A model generated the notes under the pieces. It saw nothing but the letters and a program-made list of their open reading frames with translations. It ran no database searches and had not been told where the DNA came from. A program made the translations under genes and the position numbers. A DNA stretch of 64,000 nucleotides, taken from the NCBI GenBank assembly GCA_023666275.1, contig JAMPCJ010000004.1, positions 1-64,000 of the forward strand, read 5' to 3'. Below are positions 35,104 to 44,526 of the stretch, in pieces (positions within the stretch are counted from its first letter, which is position 1; every line of letters begins with the position of its first letter). This stretch comes from Treponema brennaborense. GTDB lineage: Bacteria; Spirochaetota; Spirochaetia; Treponematales; Treponemataceae.

Positions 35104-35344
35104 GACTGTCTTTGTCTTCTGCGGCGGAAAACAAATCCAGTTCCGGTTTTTCTTCGGGAAGAACCGGCTGATTCATCAGCAGCTGTATGCGTCCCTCGAT
35201 TTTGTCTATTTCTTTTTCCATGCCTTTTGCCAGTTTTATGCCTTCTTCGAATAATTTCATGGCGTCTTCCAGCTGAATGTCGGATTGTTTGATTTCCGTG
35301 CTGATTTTTTCAAGCCGGTTCAATCGTTCTTCGAAATTTTTCAT
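35096..35344 (-). CDS. xseB: Exodeoxyribonuclease VII small subunit
   Basis: 82 aa. It has the helical-hairpin pattern FEERLNRLEKISTEIKQSDI and LEDAMKLFEEGIKLAKGMEK of XseB, followed by an acidic tail. Several copies bind one XseA to form exonuclease VII, which degrades single-stranded DNA. The ATG at 35344 has GGAGG 8 nt upstream. It follows xseA by 73 nt and overlaps mutL, forming a DNA-repair unit xseA-xseB-mutL. Confidence 0.92.
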   Translation of the reverse strand: MKNFEERLNRLEKISTEIKQSDIQLEDAMKLFEEGIKLAKGMEKEIDKIEGRIQLLMNQPVLPEEKPELDLFSAAEDKDSHD

Positions 35345-35417
35345 GGGTTGTTCCTCCGTTCCGCCGTTTTTGATTTTTCCGCTGCCGTGCAAATATAATT
35401 GCGGATTTTGTGTTTCG

Positions 35418-36653
35418 TCATTGCCCTTTTGCCGCGATTATCTGCGCGGTTATTATGCCGGCGGCCGGCTGTATCGTAATGCGCTGCCCCGGCGCGGTAT
35501 CAAGCGCGGATGTTATCAAGGCGCCTGTTTGCTCATCCCGCACCATGGCGTAGCCGCGCGCCAGAATGCTGCTTGGATTTGCCGCTTCAATCCGGAATTT
35601 CGCGTCTGTAATCCGCTGCCGCACTTTTTGCAGGCACTCGCTCATCGCTTCCAGCAGCAAGTCTTTCGCATCGTCGAATTTCGAAAGCAGCGGCTGCTCG
35701 ATAGAACGGAAGCGCAGTTCCAAAGATTCCGCCGAAAATGATTTTACCAGCAGTTTTATTCGTTCCGTTTTTGCCGATATGGCTTGTTCGAGATCGATTT
35801 TCGTCCGTGCGAGAAAATCCGTTGTTTCCGACAAAAGCGGAACGGCGAGTTCCGCTGCCGCAGAAGGCGTCGGTGCGCGGATATCCGCGGCGTAGTCGCT
35901 GAGCGCCCAGTCTATTTCATGTCCTACTGCGGAAATAATCGGAAGTTCCGAAGCGGCTGTCGCTTTTATGACGCATTCTTCGGAAAACGGCAGCAAGTCT
36001 TCAAGCGATCCGCCGCCGCGTCCGATGATGACGACGTCGCCTAAGCGGAATGTATTTGCGGTTTCGATTTGCCGCGCTATCTGTTCCGCGGCGCCGGCGC
36101 CCTGCACGGAGCACGGCAGAATGTTTACCGTTATTTTCGGATTCCGCCGGCTGATAATTTGCAGGATGTCCCGCAAGGCGGCGCCGGTGGGACTTGTTAT
36201 TACGGCAACCGTCCGCGGAAAACGCGGTAGCGGCAGTTTGTTCTGCGGATCGAACAGGCCTTCTTCCGCAAATTTCCGTTTGCGTTCCTCAAGCATTTTC
36301 AGAATGTCGCCGTCTCCCGCGCGTTCGAGCGTATCAACGACTATTTGGTACGAACCGCGCTGCGCGTATACGGAAATCTGTCCCTGCGCGCGGACGAGCA
36401 TTCCGTCTTTCGGGGCAAAAGAAAGTTTCGCTGCCTTGCCTTTGAACAAAACGGCGGAAATAGCCGCGCTGCTGTCTTTCAGCGTAAAATATACATGACC
36501 GGTGCTTGACGGCCGGTAATTGGAAATTTCCCCTTCAACGGAAACGGCGGGAATGGATTCTTCTATCAGTTCTTTTATGACGGCGGTAATCTGTGTTACC
36601 GAAAACGTCTGCTCGGCAAACAGTTTCCGAAACTCAGCTATGGCATCTTCCAT
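35418..36653 (-). CDS. xseA: Exodeoxyribonuclease VII large subunit
   Basis: 411 aa. N-terminal OB-fold (VSVEGEISNYRPSSTGHVYF) and catalytic domain with VITSPTGAALRDILQIISRR, GRGGGSLEDLLPFSEE and SAVGHEIDWALSDYAAD, all typical of XseA, then a coiled-coil tail. It is somewhat shorter than the E. coli protein in the C-terminal part. I choose the ATG at 36653; an alternative ATG lies 12 nt upstream. No Shine-Dalgarno is seen. Divergent from the spiro-SPASM gene with 65 bp between. Confidence 0.93.
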   Translation of the reverse strand: MEDAIAEFRKLFAEQTFSVTQITAVIKELIEESIPAVSVEGEISNYRPSSTGHVYFTLKDSSAAISAVLFKGKAAKLSFAPKDGMLVRAQGQISVYAQRGSYQIVVDTLERAGDGDILKMLEERKRKFAEEGLFDPQNKLPLPRFPRTVAVITSPTGAALRDILQIISRRNPKITVNILPCSVQGAGAAEQIARQIETANTFRLGDVVIIGRGGGSLEDLLPFSEECVIKATAASELPIISAVGHEIDWALSDYAADIRAPTPSAAAELAVPLLSETTDFLARTKIDLEQAISAKTERIKLLVKSFSAESLELRFRSIEQPLLSKFDDAKDLLLEAMSECLQKVRQRITDAKFRIEAANPSSILARGYAMVRDEQTGALITSALDTAPGQRITIQPAAGIITAQIIAAKGQ

Positions 36654-36718
36654 GCCATACAGCATAACACAAATCAAGAACCTTATGGAAGCGCGTATTT
36701 TATCCGATAGTAAAAGAT

Positions 36719-38365
36719 ATGAAAACACTTGTCATTCTGAATGCCGCATTTGTTTCTTCTTTCGCGTGTGAACGCGTATTCGGCGGAAAATCCGCTGTGG
36801 AACGCAGCCTTGAATGGGCGCGCACCGTTCCGAACTGCGCCGGCGCTGCCGTGCTCGTTTCTTCCGAAAATCCGCATGCGGATCATATCCGCGCCGTAGC
36901 CGAAAATGCCGGAATTCCCGTTCAAATAACCGAACAAAATTTGTGGACAATGCCGGTGTTTTTCGCGCAGATAAAGCAGCTTGCCGAAGGTTTTGACGCC
37001 GTTGCGTACGCGTATGCGGATTGTCCTTTTTACGACGCCGATATTACCGAAAAATTGTATGATGCCTTGAAAAAATACGCCGCGGAATACTGCTTTGCCG
37101 ACGGATACCCGTACGGCGTTGCGCCGGAATTTCTCGATGCGGGACTTGCCGGAATTCTTTCCGCATTGTGTGCCGAAAAATTCGCCGATTCCGGCAAACC
37201 GATAGAACGAGATGCGGTTTTTTCGCTGATGAAAACCGACATCAATTCATTTGAAATCGAAACCGTCATCGCGCCGCATGATTTTCGTTATCTGCGGCTT
37301 AATTTCTGCTGCGGAACAAAACGGGATTTTCTGCTGTGCCGCCGTTTGTTCGAAAAATGCGGCGGCGCTGTTTCCTGCGACGATTCCGAACGGGATATAT
37401 GCAGAATCGCCGAATCGGATCCGATGTGCCTGCGGACGCTTCCCGCGTATTACGAAATACAGCTGGCTTCTTTTTGTCCCGGAACGTGCACGATTTGTCC
37501 GTATCCCGCGGCGTATCTGCAAAAAACGGGACACCTGCCGCATGAAGCTGCCGCCGAAATGTCCATGCCGTTCGGCCGTTTTGCGGAGCTCGTTTCGCGG
37601 ATTGCCGATTTTTCCGGCGATGCGGTTATTTCTTTGTCCGCCTGGGGCGAACCGTTTGCGCACCCCGACATAGAAAAATGCATCGCGGAAGTGCTGCGTT
37701 TTCCGTCTTTGTCGCTCGTAATCGAAACATGCGGATACGGCGTGAATGATGAAGCGCTTTCCCGCATTGCGGATGTTTGCTCCGCGGCGCTGCCGCGCAG
37801 GAACGGCCTGCCGCCGATTATTTGGATTGTCGGCATCGATGCCGCCGACGAATCCATGTACCGCCGTCTTCACGGAGAAAATTCCGATATGACGTTCGAA
37901 AAAGCGCACAATCTTGCGGAAAAGCTGATGCGCTGTTTTCCCGAAAGCGTATATCCGCAGTTTGTCCGCACGACAATCAATGAAGAACAGCTTGAAGCGT
38001 TTTACCGCTGCTGGCGGTCTTTTTCCGTTTCTGCCGAAAATCAGTCCGGCGATCGAAAAAACGGAAAGCTTATCGTTCAAAAATACAATAGTTTTTCCGG
38101 CTTGCAGCAGGATTTGCGTCCCGCGGATTTAAGTCCCATCCGGCGCTTTCCGTGCTGGCATTTGCGCCGCGATATGGTTATACTTGCCGACGGAACGGTG
38201 CCGCTGTGCAAAAACGCGCTTCTTTCCGGATTCGGCGGCAATGTTTTTGCGGATTCGCTTGAAAATATTTGGAAACGATCGGAACCGACGTTTTGCGCGC
38301 ATATGCAGAGCACGTATAACGGAATATGTGAGAAATGCGATGAATACTATACCTTTAACTTTTGA
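36719..38365 (+). CDS. Spiro-SPASM protein: radical SAM/SPASM enzyme with nucleotidyltransferase-like N-terminus
   Basis: 548 aa. The radical SAM cluster motif is C253-x3-C257-x2-C260 (SFCPGTCTICPYP). The C-terminal SPASM region carries C479, C497, C526, C537 and C540 (ending GICEKCDEYYTF), able to hold extra iron-sulfur clusters. Residues 1-230 resemble a sugar nucleotidyltransferase (AYADCPFYDADITEKLYDAL) but lack its GxGxR-type NTP loop. This matches the spiro-SPASM family, known only from spirochetes and without known function. Radical SAM/SPASM enzymes usually modify peptides or proteins, or act on sugars. Its end overlaps the glycosyltransferase gene by 26 nt, and it starts a plus-strand operon reaching to the GerMN gene. 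Confidence 0.85.
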   Translation: MKTLVILNAAFVSSFACERVFGGKSAVERSLEWARTVPNCAGAAVLVSSENPHADHIRAVAENAGIPVQITEQNLWTMPVFFAQIKQLAEGFDAVAYAYADCPFYDADITEKLYDALKKYAAEYCFADGYPYGVAPEFLDAGLAGILSALCAEKFADSGKPIERDAVFSLMKTDINSFEIETVIAPHDFRYLRLNFCCGTKRDFLLCRRLFEKCGGAVSCDDSERDICRIAESDPMCLRTLPAYYEIQLASFCPGTCTICPYPAAYLQKTGHLPHEAAAEMSMPFGRFAELVSRIADFSGDAVISLSAWGEPFAHPDIEKCIAEVLRFPSLSLVIETCGYGVNDEALSRIADVCSAALPRRNGLPPIIWIVGIDAADESMYRRLHGENSDMTFEKAHNLAEKLMRCFPESVYPQFVRTTINEEQLEAFYRCWRSFSVSAENQSGDRKNGKLIVQKYNSFSGLQQDLRPADLSPIRRFPCWHLRRDMVILADGTVPLCKNALLSGFGGNVFADSLENIWKRSEPTFCAHMQSTYNGICEKCDEYYTFNF

Positions 38366-39302
38366 CGAACGGCAGATATCCCGCGCCGTTTTCGGCGGAA
38401 CACGAAATCATGAAGATTCGCGCCTTCCGTTTTCCGTCATTGTGCTGAATCAGGGAAACAGGCGCTACCTTTCGCGGTGCCTTGAAAATTTGACTCAGTG
38501 CAGCTTCGATTCGATTGTCGTGGTTGAAAGATCCGATAAAAATTTCAGCACGGAACTGCTTTCTCAGCAGTTTCCGTCCGTCGTTTTTATTATTCCGCAG
38601 GAACCCGTAACGATAGGCGACTGCGTGAATATCGGCATGGAAAAAATACATTCCAGCCATGTGCTTGTGCTGCAGGATACGGTGCATTTTTCGCCGACTA
38701 TGATTTCGGAACGGATGGCCGAACGCATAATGCAGATGGAAAAATTGTGCGTGTGTCCGCTGCTGCAGTCTTCGGCGCATCAGAATTTGCCGGTGAAAAT
38801 GTTTCCGTATATCGAAAAAAACGTGCTGAGCTTTTCTCCGGAAATGGCAGTCAGCGAAGGCTCTCCGACCGCATATCCGTTCGATTATATCGGCGTGTAT
38901 GACCGCCGGAAATTTATTGCTTTGGGCGGATACGATTACACGATTACGTCGCCGTACTGGCAGAATCTCGATTTTTCCCTGAGGGCATGGCTGCGGGGCG
39001 AAGCGTTTGTCATCATGCCTTCGTTCAGAATCGGATACGAAGAAGAATTATCTCCGGAAGACATGACGGTAGACGAATCGCATTTTCGTTTTTTCCTGAA
39101 AAATCTGGCGCCGCGCTTCAAAAACGGTTATGCGTACATTCCCATAAGCAGTTTTTTTTCGTATCTGCGCCGCTCGTCGCACGGCATGCTGAATTCGCGG
39201 CGGGAATTTTCCGATGCCCGAATCTGGGTCAAAAAAAACCGTTTCGCGTTCAAGACGGATATTGTCTCGCTTATTAAAAATTGGGAAACAGCAGCGAAAT
39301 GA
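38340..39302 (+). CDS. GT-A-type glycosyltransferase-like protein
   Basis: 320 aa. Residues 30-250 have a glycosyltransferase family 2-like fold: FSVIVLNQGNRRYLSRCLEN, FDSIVVVERSDKN, then ITIGDCVNIGMEKIHSSHVL-like core with VLVLQDT at the position of the usual DxD, and FDYIGVYDRRKFIALGGYDY. The DxD is reduced to QDT, so activity needs caution. The ATG at 38340 is within the spiro-SPASM gene, and its stop overlaps the next start (ATGA), so three genes are translationally coupled. It likely transfers a sugar made by the neighbouring enzymes (inference). Confidence 0.72.
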   Translation: MNTIPLTFDERQISRAVFGGTRNHEDSRLPFSVIVLNQGNRRYLSRCLENLTQCSFDSIVVVERSDKNFSTELLSQQFPSVVFIIPQEPVTIGDCVNIGMEKIHSSHVLVLQDTVHFSPTMISERMAERIMQMEKLCVCPLLQSSAHQNLPVKMFPYIEKNVLSFSPEMAVSEGSPTAYPFDYIGVYDRRKFIALGGYDYTITSPYWQNLDFSLRAWLRGEAFVIMPSFRIGYEEELSPEDMTVDESHFRFFLKNLAPRFKNGYAYIPISSFFSYLRRSSHGMLNSRREFSDARIWVKKNRFAFKTDIVSLIKNWETAAK

Positions 39303-41866
39303 CGATTCTTGTTGTGCAAAGCAGGCTTGCTTCTTCCCGATTATACAGAAAAGCCTTGCTGCCCCTCTGCGGAAAACCGCTGCTTGCCTGGACGCTTGAC
39401 GCGATGAAACTCGTGCCCGCCGACCGTTATTTTTTGGCGACGGACGATGGTTCCGCGCCGGAACTGTTCCCCGTGGCGCGCGAATGCGGCTGGGAATGTT
39501 TCGCGGGACCGCAGGATGATGTCCTTGCGCGGTTTTGCCTGCTTATTCGGCACTGCGACGAACAGGGATTCCATCCGGATACGATTATCCGCGCTACGGG
39601 CGATAATCCGTTTTTGTTTTATGAGGCTGCCGCCGCGCTCGCAAAACAGTTCGAGGCGTACAAATCCGGCGGCGTCCGCTGCGATTATATGACCTGGACC
39701 GGTTTGCCGCACGGAAGCGGCGTCGAAATTTTTTCGGCGGATTCGCTTCTTGCTGCCCGGAAATTAACGGAAGATCCGTACGATCATGAACATGTCGGTC
39801 CCGCGCTGTACAATCATCCGGAGCGTTTTGCCGCCGTGATGCTGCCGTCTCCCGCTCAATGGAATTATCCCGCGCTGCGGACAACGGTTGACACAGCGGA
39901 GGATTACCGCCGTGCAGTCCGTCTTGCGAAAACGCTTTTGCAGCATAATTCAAGCGATTCGAATAATTCTTCTGCGGCAGTAAAGCCTTTTCCCGCCGAG
40001 CAGATTATACGCGCGGCAGCGTCCCCGTCCGTTGCTTATCCGGTGTTATGTGTTCCGTCCGTAAAAAAAGGGCAGGGAACAGGGCATTTGCGGCGCTGTC
40101 TTTCCGTCGCCGAGGAAATCTGCGCCGATATTTTTATCGATGATGCTGTTTGTACGCTTACGGGCGTTGCGGAAACCGCCGCTTGTTTCCGTTTGGATTC
40201 ATCGCAGATTATCGGCAGACTTCCTGCGGCGCACTCCGATACTGCCGCGATTTATTCGAGCGTTTTGTGCGATATGTGCCGGCTGACAAAAACCGAAGCA
40301 GCCCGGCTTTCGGCAATTGCGCCGGTTATCGCTTTGGACGAAGGTTCTTCGCATACGGATTATTGTGATTATCTTCTTGATATAATTCCGCCGAAAAAAC
40401 AAAAACGGCGTGCGAATTTGAATTATCCCGCTTTTATTCCGCTGCCGGAACACAAAAAACAGTCCGGCGCTGTTTTTTCGGTGCATCCGTCGGTACTTGT
40501 TGCGGTCGGCGGAGAAGATCCCGCAAATCTCTCGATTCCCGCTGCGAACGCATTTGCTGCGGCGGGCTGCGATGTAACGATGATTTCCGTGAATCCCGCC
40601 GCGTGCAGCGAGCGTGCCGATGCCGCCGTAACGGTGATTGAACCTGTCGGCTGTCTGCGCGAGCAGCTGTACAAGTATGATATTGTCGTAACTCATTACG
40701 GATTTACCGCGTTTGAAGCGCTTGCCGCCGGCTGCGCGGTTGTTTTGCTCGCAACGTCGAAAGTCCATCGAAAGCTGTCCGCAGCGCACGGATTTGTGTG
40801 CCTTGAAAAAAAACGGCTTGCAGCGCGGCGCGTCAAAAAGCTGCTTTCCCGTCCCGAATCGCTGTATAATCCCGTTTTTGCCGCAAAATTCTCCGAACAG
40901 CCGAAATCCCTTGCGGAATACGTGCTCCGTCTTTCTTCCGGAAAAAAATACCGCTGCCCGATCTGCGGAAAAATCGCCGCTGCCGCCGCCGATAAAAAAA
41001 ATGCGCCCGACGCCGTTATCGCCCGTTCTGCGGAAAAAACGTACCGCAGATGTTCCCGCTGCGGTATTGTGTATCTTTCCTGGAGCATGCAGGAAGAACA
41101 AAACTACGATAAAAATTATTTTTTCGGCGCATACCGAAAGCAATACGGAAAAACCTATCTTGACGATTTTTCCCATATACGGCAGCTCGGACGCGATCGG
41201 ATGCGGGAAATATCGCGGATTTTTGCGGGGCATTGCGCGCGCTCGCCGCTGTCCGGAAAAATATCCGCGCACGATGCAAAACCCGCCGTTCTCGATGTCG
41301 GATGCGCGTACGGTCCGTTTCTCGCCGCGGCAGACGAAGCCGGCTGGCAGGTTTTCGGCGCCGATGTATCGCAGGACGCGGTTTCGTATATAACCGAAAC
41401 ACTCGGATATCCTGCGGTGTGCGCCGATTTTACGGAAGCGGATATTTCTGCCGCATTCGGCCGCAGCAAATTCGATGCGGTTGCAATGTGGTTCGTTATC
41501 GAGCATTTTCCGAATCTGCGAAGCGTGCTTGATTCGGTGTCGAATCTTCTTCCTTCCGGCGGAATATTCGCGTTTTCCACGCCGTCTGCTTCGGGAATTT
41601 CGGCGCGGTGCTTTCCTGCGTCTTTTTTCGAAAAAAGCCCGTCGGATCATTTTACGGTCTGGTCTTTGCGCGCCGCCAAAAAAATACTTTCCGAAAACGG
41701 CTTCATCGTGAAAAAAATCATTTCGACGGGGCATCATCCCGAACGCTTCCCGCTGGTCAAAAATCATCCGCCGAAAACGGGTGGACTGCCTGCGCGCTTT
41801 TTGGGTATAATAAGCAGACTGTTCCGTCTGGGCGATACGTTTGAAATATACTGCGTAAAGCGGTAA
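39299..41866 (+). CDS. Three-domain fusion: SpsF-like cytidylyltransferase, PseG-like nucleotide-sugar hydrolase, SAM methyltransferase
   Basis: 855 aa. Residues 1-215 match SpsF/CMP-sugar synthetases (VVQSRLASSRLYRKALLPLCG, RATGDNPFL, TVDTAEDYRRA). Residues 245-545 resemble PseG, the UDP-sugar hydrolase of pseudaminic acid synthesis (KGQGTGHLRRCLSVAEEI with the catalytic His, and VTHYGFTAFEALAAGCAVVL). Residues 551-592 are a zinc ribbon (CPICGK ... CSRCGIVYL). Residues 600-855 are a class I methyltransferase with VLDVGCAYGPF (664-674). The first two activities belong to nonulosonic acid pathways; the third would methylate the sugar or its carrier. Start ATG overlaps the preceding stop as ATGA. 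Confidence 0.85.
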   Translation: MTILVVQSRLASSRLYRKALLPLCGKPLLAWTLDAMKLVPADRYFLATDDGSAPELFPVARECGWECFAGPQDDVLARFCLLIRHCDEQGFHPDTIIRATGDNPFLFYEAAAALAKQFEAYKSGGVRCDYMTWTGLPHGSGVEIFSADSLLAARKLTEDPYDHEHVGPALYNHPERFAAVMLPSPAQWNYPALRTTVDTAEDYRRAVRLAKTLLQHNSSDSNNSSAAVKPFPAEQIIRAAASPSVAYPVLCVPSVKKGQGTGHLRRCLSVAEEICADIFIDDAVCTLTGVAETAACFRLDSSQIIGRLPAAHSDTAAIYSSVLCDMCRLTKTEAARLSAIAPVIALDEGSSHTDYCDYLLDIIPPKKQKRRANLNYPAFIPLPEHKKQSGAVFSVHPSVLVAVGGEDPANLSIPAANAFAAAGCDVTMISVNPAACSERADAAVTVIEPVGCLREQLYKYDIVVTHYGFTAFEALAAGCAVVLLATSKVHRKLSAAHGFVCLEKKRLAARRVKKLLSRPESLYNPVFAAKFSEQPKSLAEYVLRLSSGKKYRCPICGKIAAAAADKKNAPDAVIARSAEKTYRRCSRCGIVYLSWSMQEEQNYDKNYFFGAYRKQYGKTYLDDFSHIRQLGRDRMREISRIFAGHCARSPLSGKISAHDAKPAVLDVGCAYGPFLAAADEAGWQVFGADVSQDAVSYITETLGYPAVCADFTEADISAAFGRSKFDAVAMWFVIEHFPNLRSVLDSVSNLLPSGGIFAFSTPSASGISARCFPASFFEKSPSDHFTVWSLRAAKKILSENGFIVKKIISTGHHPERFPLVKNHPPKTGGLPARFLGIISRLFRLGDTFEIYCVKR

Positions 41867-41878
41867 TGCAGGAAAAAA

Positions 41879-43492
41879 ATGAAACATATTCTGATACTTG
41901 GCGCCGGATTTATGCAGAAACCGGCTTTCGAAGCTGCGCGCGAACTCGGCTGTTTTATAACCGCTGCGGACGGAAACCCGAACGCCTGCTGCGCTGCGCT
42001 CGCCGACCGCTTCGAGCCGATTGACTTAAAAGACACGGAAAAACTGCTTGCGCTTGCGTATTCCATGCGTGCAGGCGCCGGAATCGATGGTGTTTTTACC
42101 GCCGGCACCGATTTTTCCGCGGCTGTCGCCCGCATTGCGCAGGAATTGCGCCTTCCGGGGCATTCGTATGAAGCAGCGCTCGATGCGTGCGATAAAATCA
42201 GGATGCGTTCCCGTTTTGCCGCCGCCGGCGTTCCGTCCCCGCGTTTTTTCTGCGCCGACGCATCTTTTTTGAATTCCGGCGCGGAACAGCTGCTCGCCGC
42301 TTCCGGCTTCGATTCAGACAGCTTTCCCCTCGTCGTAAAACCTGCCGACAATATGGGCGCGCGCGGCTGCCGCATGGTTTGTTCTGCTGACGATCTGCTG
42401 CCGGCGCTGAAAGATGCTGTCGGCTATTCGCGCACGCAAAGAGCTGTCATCGAAGAATATATGGACGGCAGGGAATTTTCGATTGATGCGCTTGTATATA
42501 ACGGAAAGATAACGATAACGGGATTTGCGGACCGCCATATTTTTTATCCGCCGTATTTTATCGAAATGGGGCATACCATGCCGACGGATATCGATCCCGA
42601 AACATATAACGCATTGGCAGAAACATTCCGTGCCGGCGTGCGGGCGCTCGGACTGACATGCGGTGCGGCAAAAGGCGATGTAAAACTCACGAAAAACGGT
42701 CCGATGATCGGCGAAATCGCCGCGCGCCTTTCCGGCGGATACATGTCCGGCTGGACATATCCGCTCGCATCCGGCGTTCCGCTTACCGCTTTGGCACTCC
42801 GTATTGCGCTCGGACTGGAATTGCCTGCGGAACTTTCCGGAACATCGCTGCCGTGCGAAAAATACAGTGCGGAACGCGCCTGGGTGTCTGTTCCCGGAAA
42901 AGTGCTCTCCGTGCACGGTTTGGAAGCCGCCGCTGCCGTGCCGTCCGTGCGGGAAGTTTTTCCGCGTTCGAACCCCGGCGATGCCGTCTGTTTCCCGCGC
43001 AGTAACGTCGAAAAATGCGGCAACGTAATTGCCTGCGCCGAAACACGGCACGACGCGGTGCTTGCCGCCGAAAAAGCCTGCGCTTTGATTCTGCTCCGCC
43101 TTGCGCCTGACAATCCTTCGACAGACGCGTTTTTGCGCGCGCCGCTTTCGGAGCATTTTCCGCCGCCGGCTTTCCGGCTTCCGGAATCCGATGCCGAAAA
43201 TTTTTCTTCATGGCTGAAAAGCGCGGAATCCGCCGGAACGAGGCTTTCGGCTTCCGTTCCGCCGGAAAAGCAAATCCCGCCGATGCTTTTCGCGGCTGCT
43301 TCCTCGCTGCGGGACTGGAACGGCAGAACCATGCGGCAGACGCTGGAACAGTTTTCTTCGTTTTTCCCCGAAAGCGGCTGCGGCGCCTTTCCCGCGGCGG
43401 CGTTCTGGAAAGCGCTTGTCCGCGGCGGCATTCAGGGAATTTTGTATATTGCGGACACGATTTCCGCACGCGGCGGCAGCTTGAATATATGA
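41879..43492 (+). CDS. ATP-grasp carboxylate-amine ligase-like protein
   Basis: 537 aa. The N-terminal pre-ATP-grasp fold (MKHILILGAGFMQKPAFEAA) and the ATP-grasp core (FPLVVKPADNMGARGC, VIEEYMDGREFSIDALVY, GEIAARLSGGYMSGW) are clear and resemble PurK/carbamoyl-phosphate-synthase-type ligases. About 150 C-terminal residues have no recognisable domain. Such enzymes join a carboxylate to an amine using ATP. In this operon it could couple an amino acid or acyl group to the sugar, comparable to ATP-grasp enzymes in other glycan clusters (inference). AGGA lies 6 nt before the ATG. Its stop overlaps the amidase start (ATGA). Confidence 0.82.
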   Translation: MKHILILGAGFMQKPAFEAARELGCFITAADGNPNACCAALADRFEPIDLKDTEKLLALAYSMRAGAGIDGVFTAGTDFSAAVARIAQELRLPGHSYEAALDACDKIRMRSRFAAAGVPSPRFFCADASFLNSGAEQLLAASGFDSDSFPLVVKPADNMGARGCRMVCSADDLLPALKDAVGYSRTQRAVIEEYMDGREFSIDALVYNGKITITGFADRHIFYPPYFIEMGHTMPTDIDPETYNALAETFRAGVRALGLTCGAAKGDVKLTKNGPMIGEIAARLSGGYMSGWTYPLASGVPLTALALRIALGLELPAELSGTSLPCEKYSAERAWVSVPGKVLSVHGLEAAAAVPSVREVFPRSNPGDAVCFPRSNVEKCGNVIACAETRHDAVLAAEKACALILLRLAPDNPSTDAFLRAPLSEHFPPPAFRLPESDAENFSSWLKSAESAGTRLSASVPPEKQIPPMLFAAASSLRDWNGRTMRQTLEQFSSFFPESGCGAFPAAAFWKALVRGGIQGILYIADTISARGGSLNI

Positions 43493-44526
43493 AACACGCT
43501 TTTTTCGGTTTCTGCCTGATTTTTCCGCTGATTTTTTTCCCGCTGCCGGCATTTGCGGAATCCGAAAACGAATCGGCGATCCGGCAGTTTGCGGAATCCG
43601 CAGGCGCGTATTTATACTGGGACACGCTTGCAGGCCGCGGCTTGCTTGAAAAAGACGGACACACGCTGTCATTCTGCATCGATAATCCGCTTATTATGCT
43701 CGACAACCGAAAACTCGCGCTGGTTTCGCCTCCGATCCGAAAAAACGGCGATATTTTCGTATCCGAAGATTTCCAGAAAACGGCGCGGGAACTCTTTTCC
43801 GAATCAAAGCCGCTGCCGTCTTTCGATGTCGGCGCTGTCGTAATCGATGCCGGACACGGCGGAAAAGATCCCGGAGCCATGGAAAAACACAAAATAAACG
43901 GAAAAGAAATAACGGTTCGGGAAAAAGACATCACGCTTGCCGTCGCAAAAGAATTGTATGCACTGCTGAAAAAAAAATATCCGTCAAAGCGCATTATGCT
44001 TACCCGCAGCACCGATACCTATCTTTCGCTTGAACAGCGCGTCGATATTGCGAATTCCGTGCGCCTTGCCGAACACGAAGCGGTTTTATATATTTCGATT
44101 CATGTAAACGCAGCCTTCGACAAAAAAGCGTCCGGCTTTGAAGTTTGGTATCTCAGTCCCGGCTACAGACGCACGGTTATCGACGGATCTCATAATGTCG
44201 ATCGGGATGTGCTGCCTATACTGAATTCGATGATGGAAGAAGAATACACGACGGAAAGCATTCTCCTTGCGAAATTCATACTGGATGCGCTTTCTGCGGA
44301 AGTCGGCGCGAAAAGCCGCGGCATAAAACAGGAAGAATGGTTCGTCGTGCGCAATGTCAATATGCCGAGCGTTCTTATCGAAGTCGGATTTCTCACAAAC
44401 TACGAAGAAGCCTGTCTGCTCGCGGATGCTGCGTACTTGCGCAAATTGGCGTCCGGCATTTATAATGGAGCGGTTTCTTTTATCAGCCATTTTGAACGAT
44501 CCAGAGGATTTACGGGAACACACTGA
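43489..44526 (+). CDS. Exported N-acetylmuramoyl-L-alanine amidase (Amidase_3)
   Basis: 345 aa. A signal peptide ends at AFA (residue 23). The Amidase_3 zinc hydrolase spans about 118-340: VVIDAGHGGKDPGA (first His), REKDITLAVAKELYALL (Glu), YISIHVNAAF (second His) and VLIEVGFLTNYEEA (catalytic Glu). It cuts the amide between muramic acid and the stem peptide. The start at 43489 overlaps the ATP-grasp stop. Its place just before flaA hints at a role in fitting periplasmic flagella into the wall, or in cell separation (inference). Confidence 0.9.
   Translation: MKHAFFGFCLIFPLIFFPLPAFAESENESAIRQFAESAGAYLYWDTLAGRGLLEKDGHTLSFCIDNPLIMLDNRKLALVSPPIRKNGDIFVSEDFQKTARELFSESKPLPSFDVGAVVIDAGHGGKDPGAMEKHKINGKEITVREKDITLAVAKELYALLKKKYPSKRIMLTRSTDTYLSLEQRVDIANSVRLAEHEAVLYISIHVNAAFDKKASGFEVWYLSPGYRRTVIDGSHNVDRDVLPILNSMMEEEYTTESILLAKFILDALSAEVGAKSRGIKQEEWFVVRNVNMPSVLIEVGFLTNYEEACLLADAAYLRKLASGIYNGAVSFISHFERSRGFTGTH

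Noticed and set aside
36653-36719. Leaderless promoters for xseA and the spiro-SPASM gene
   Set aside because: Candidate -10 boxes (TATGCT and GATAGT) lie 7 nt from the starts, but both -35 positions are poor, so I do not count them in the pattern.
40199-41887. Long minus-strand open frame of 562 codons opposite the three-domain fusion gene
   Set aside because: Its composition (very rich in Arg, Gly and Phe) reflects the antisense of a GC-rich gene; the plus strand has three recognisable enzyme domains.
42783-44012. Minus-strand open frame of 409 codons opposite the ATP-grasp and amidase genes
   Set aside because: It crosses the boundary of two well-supported genes on the other strand and has no recognisable motif.
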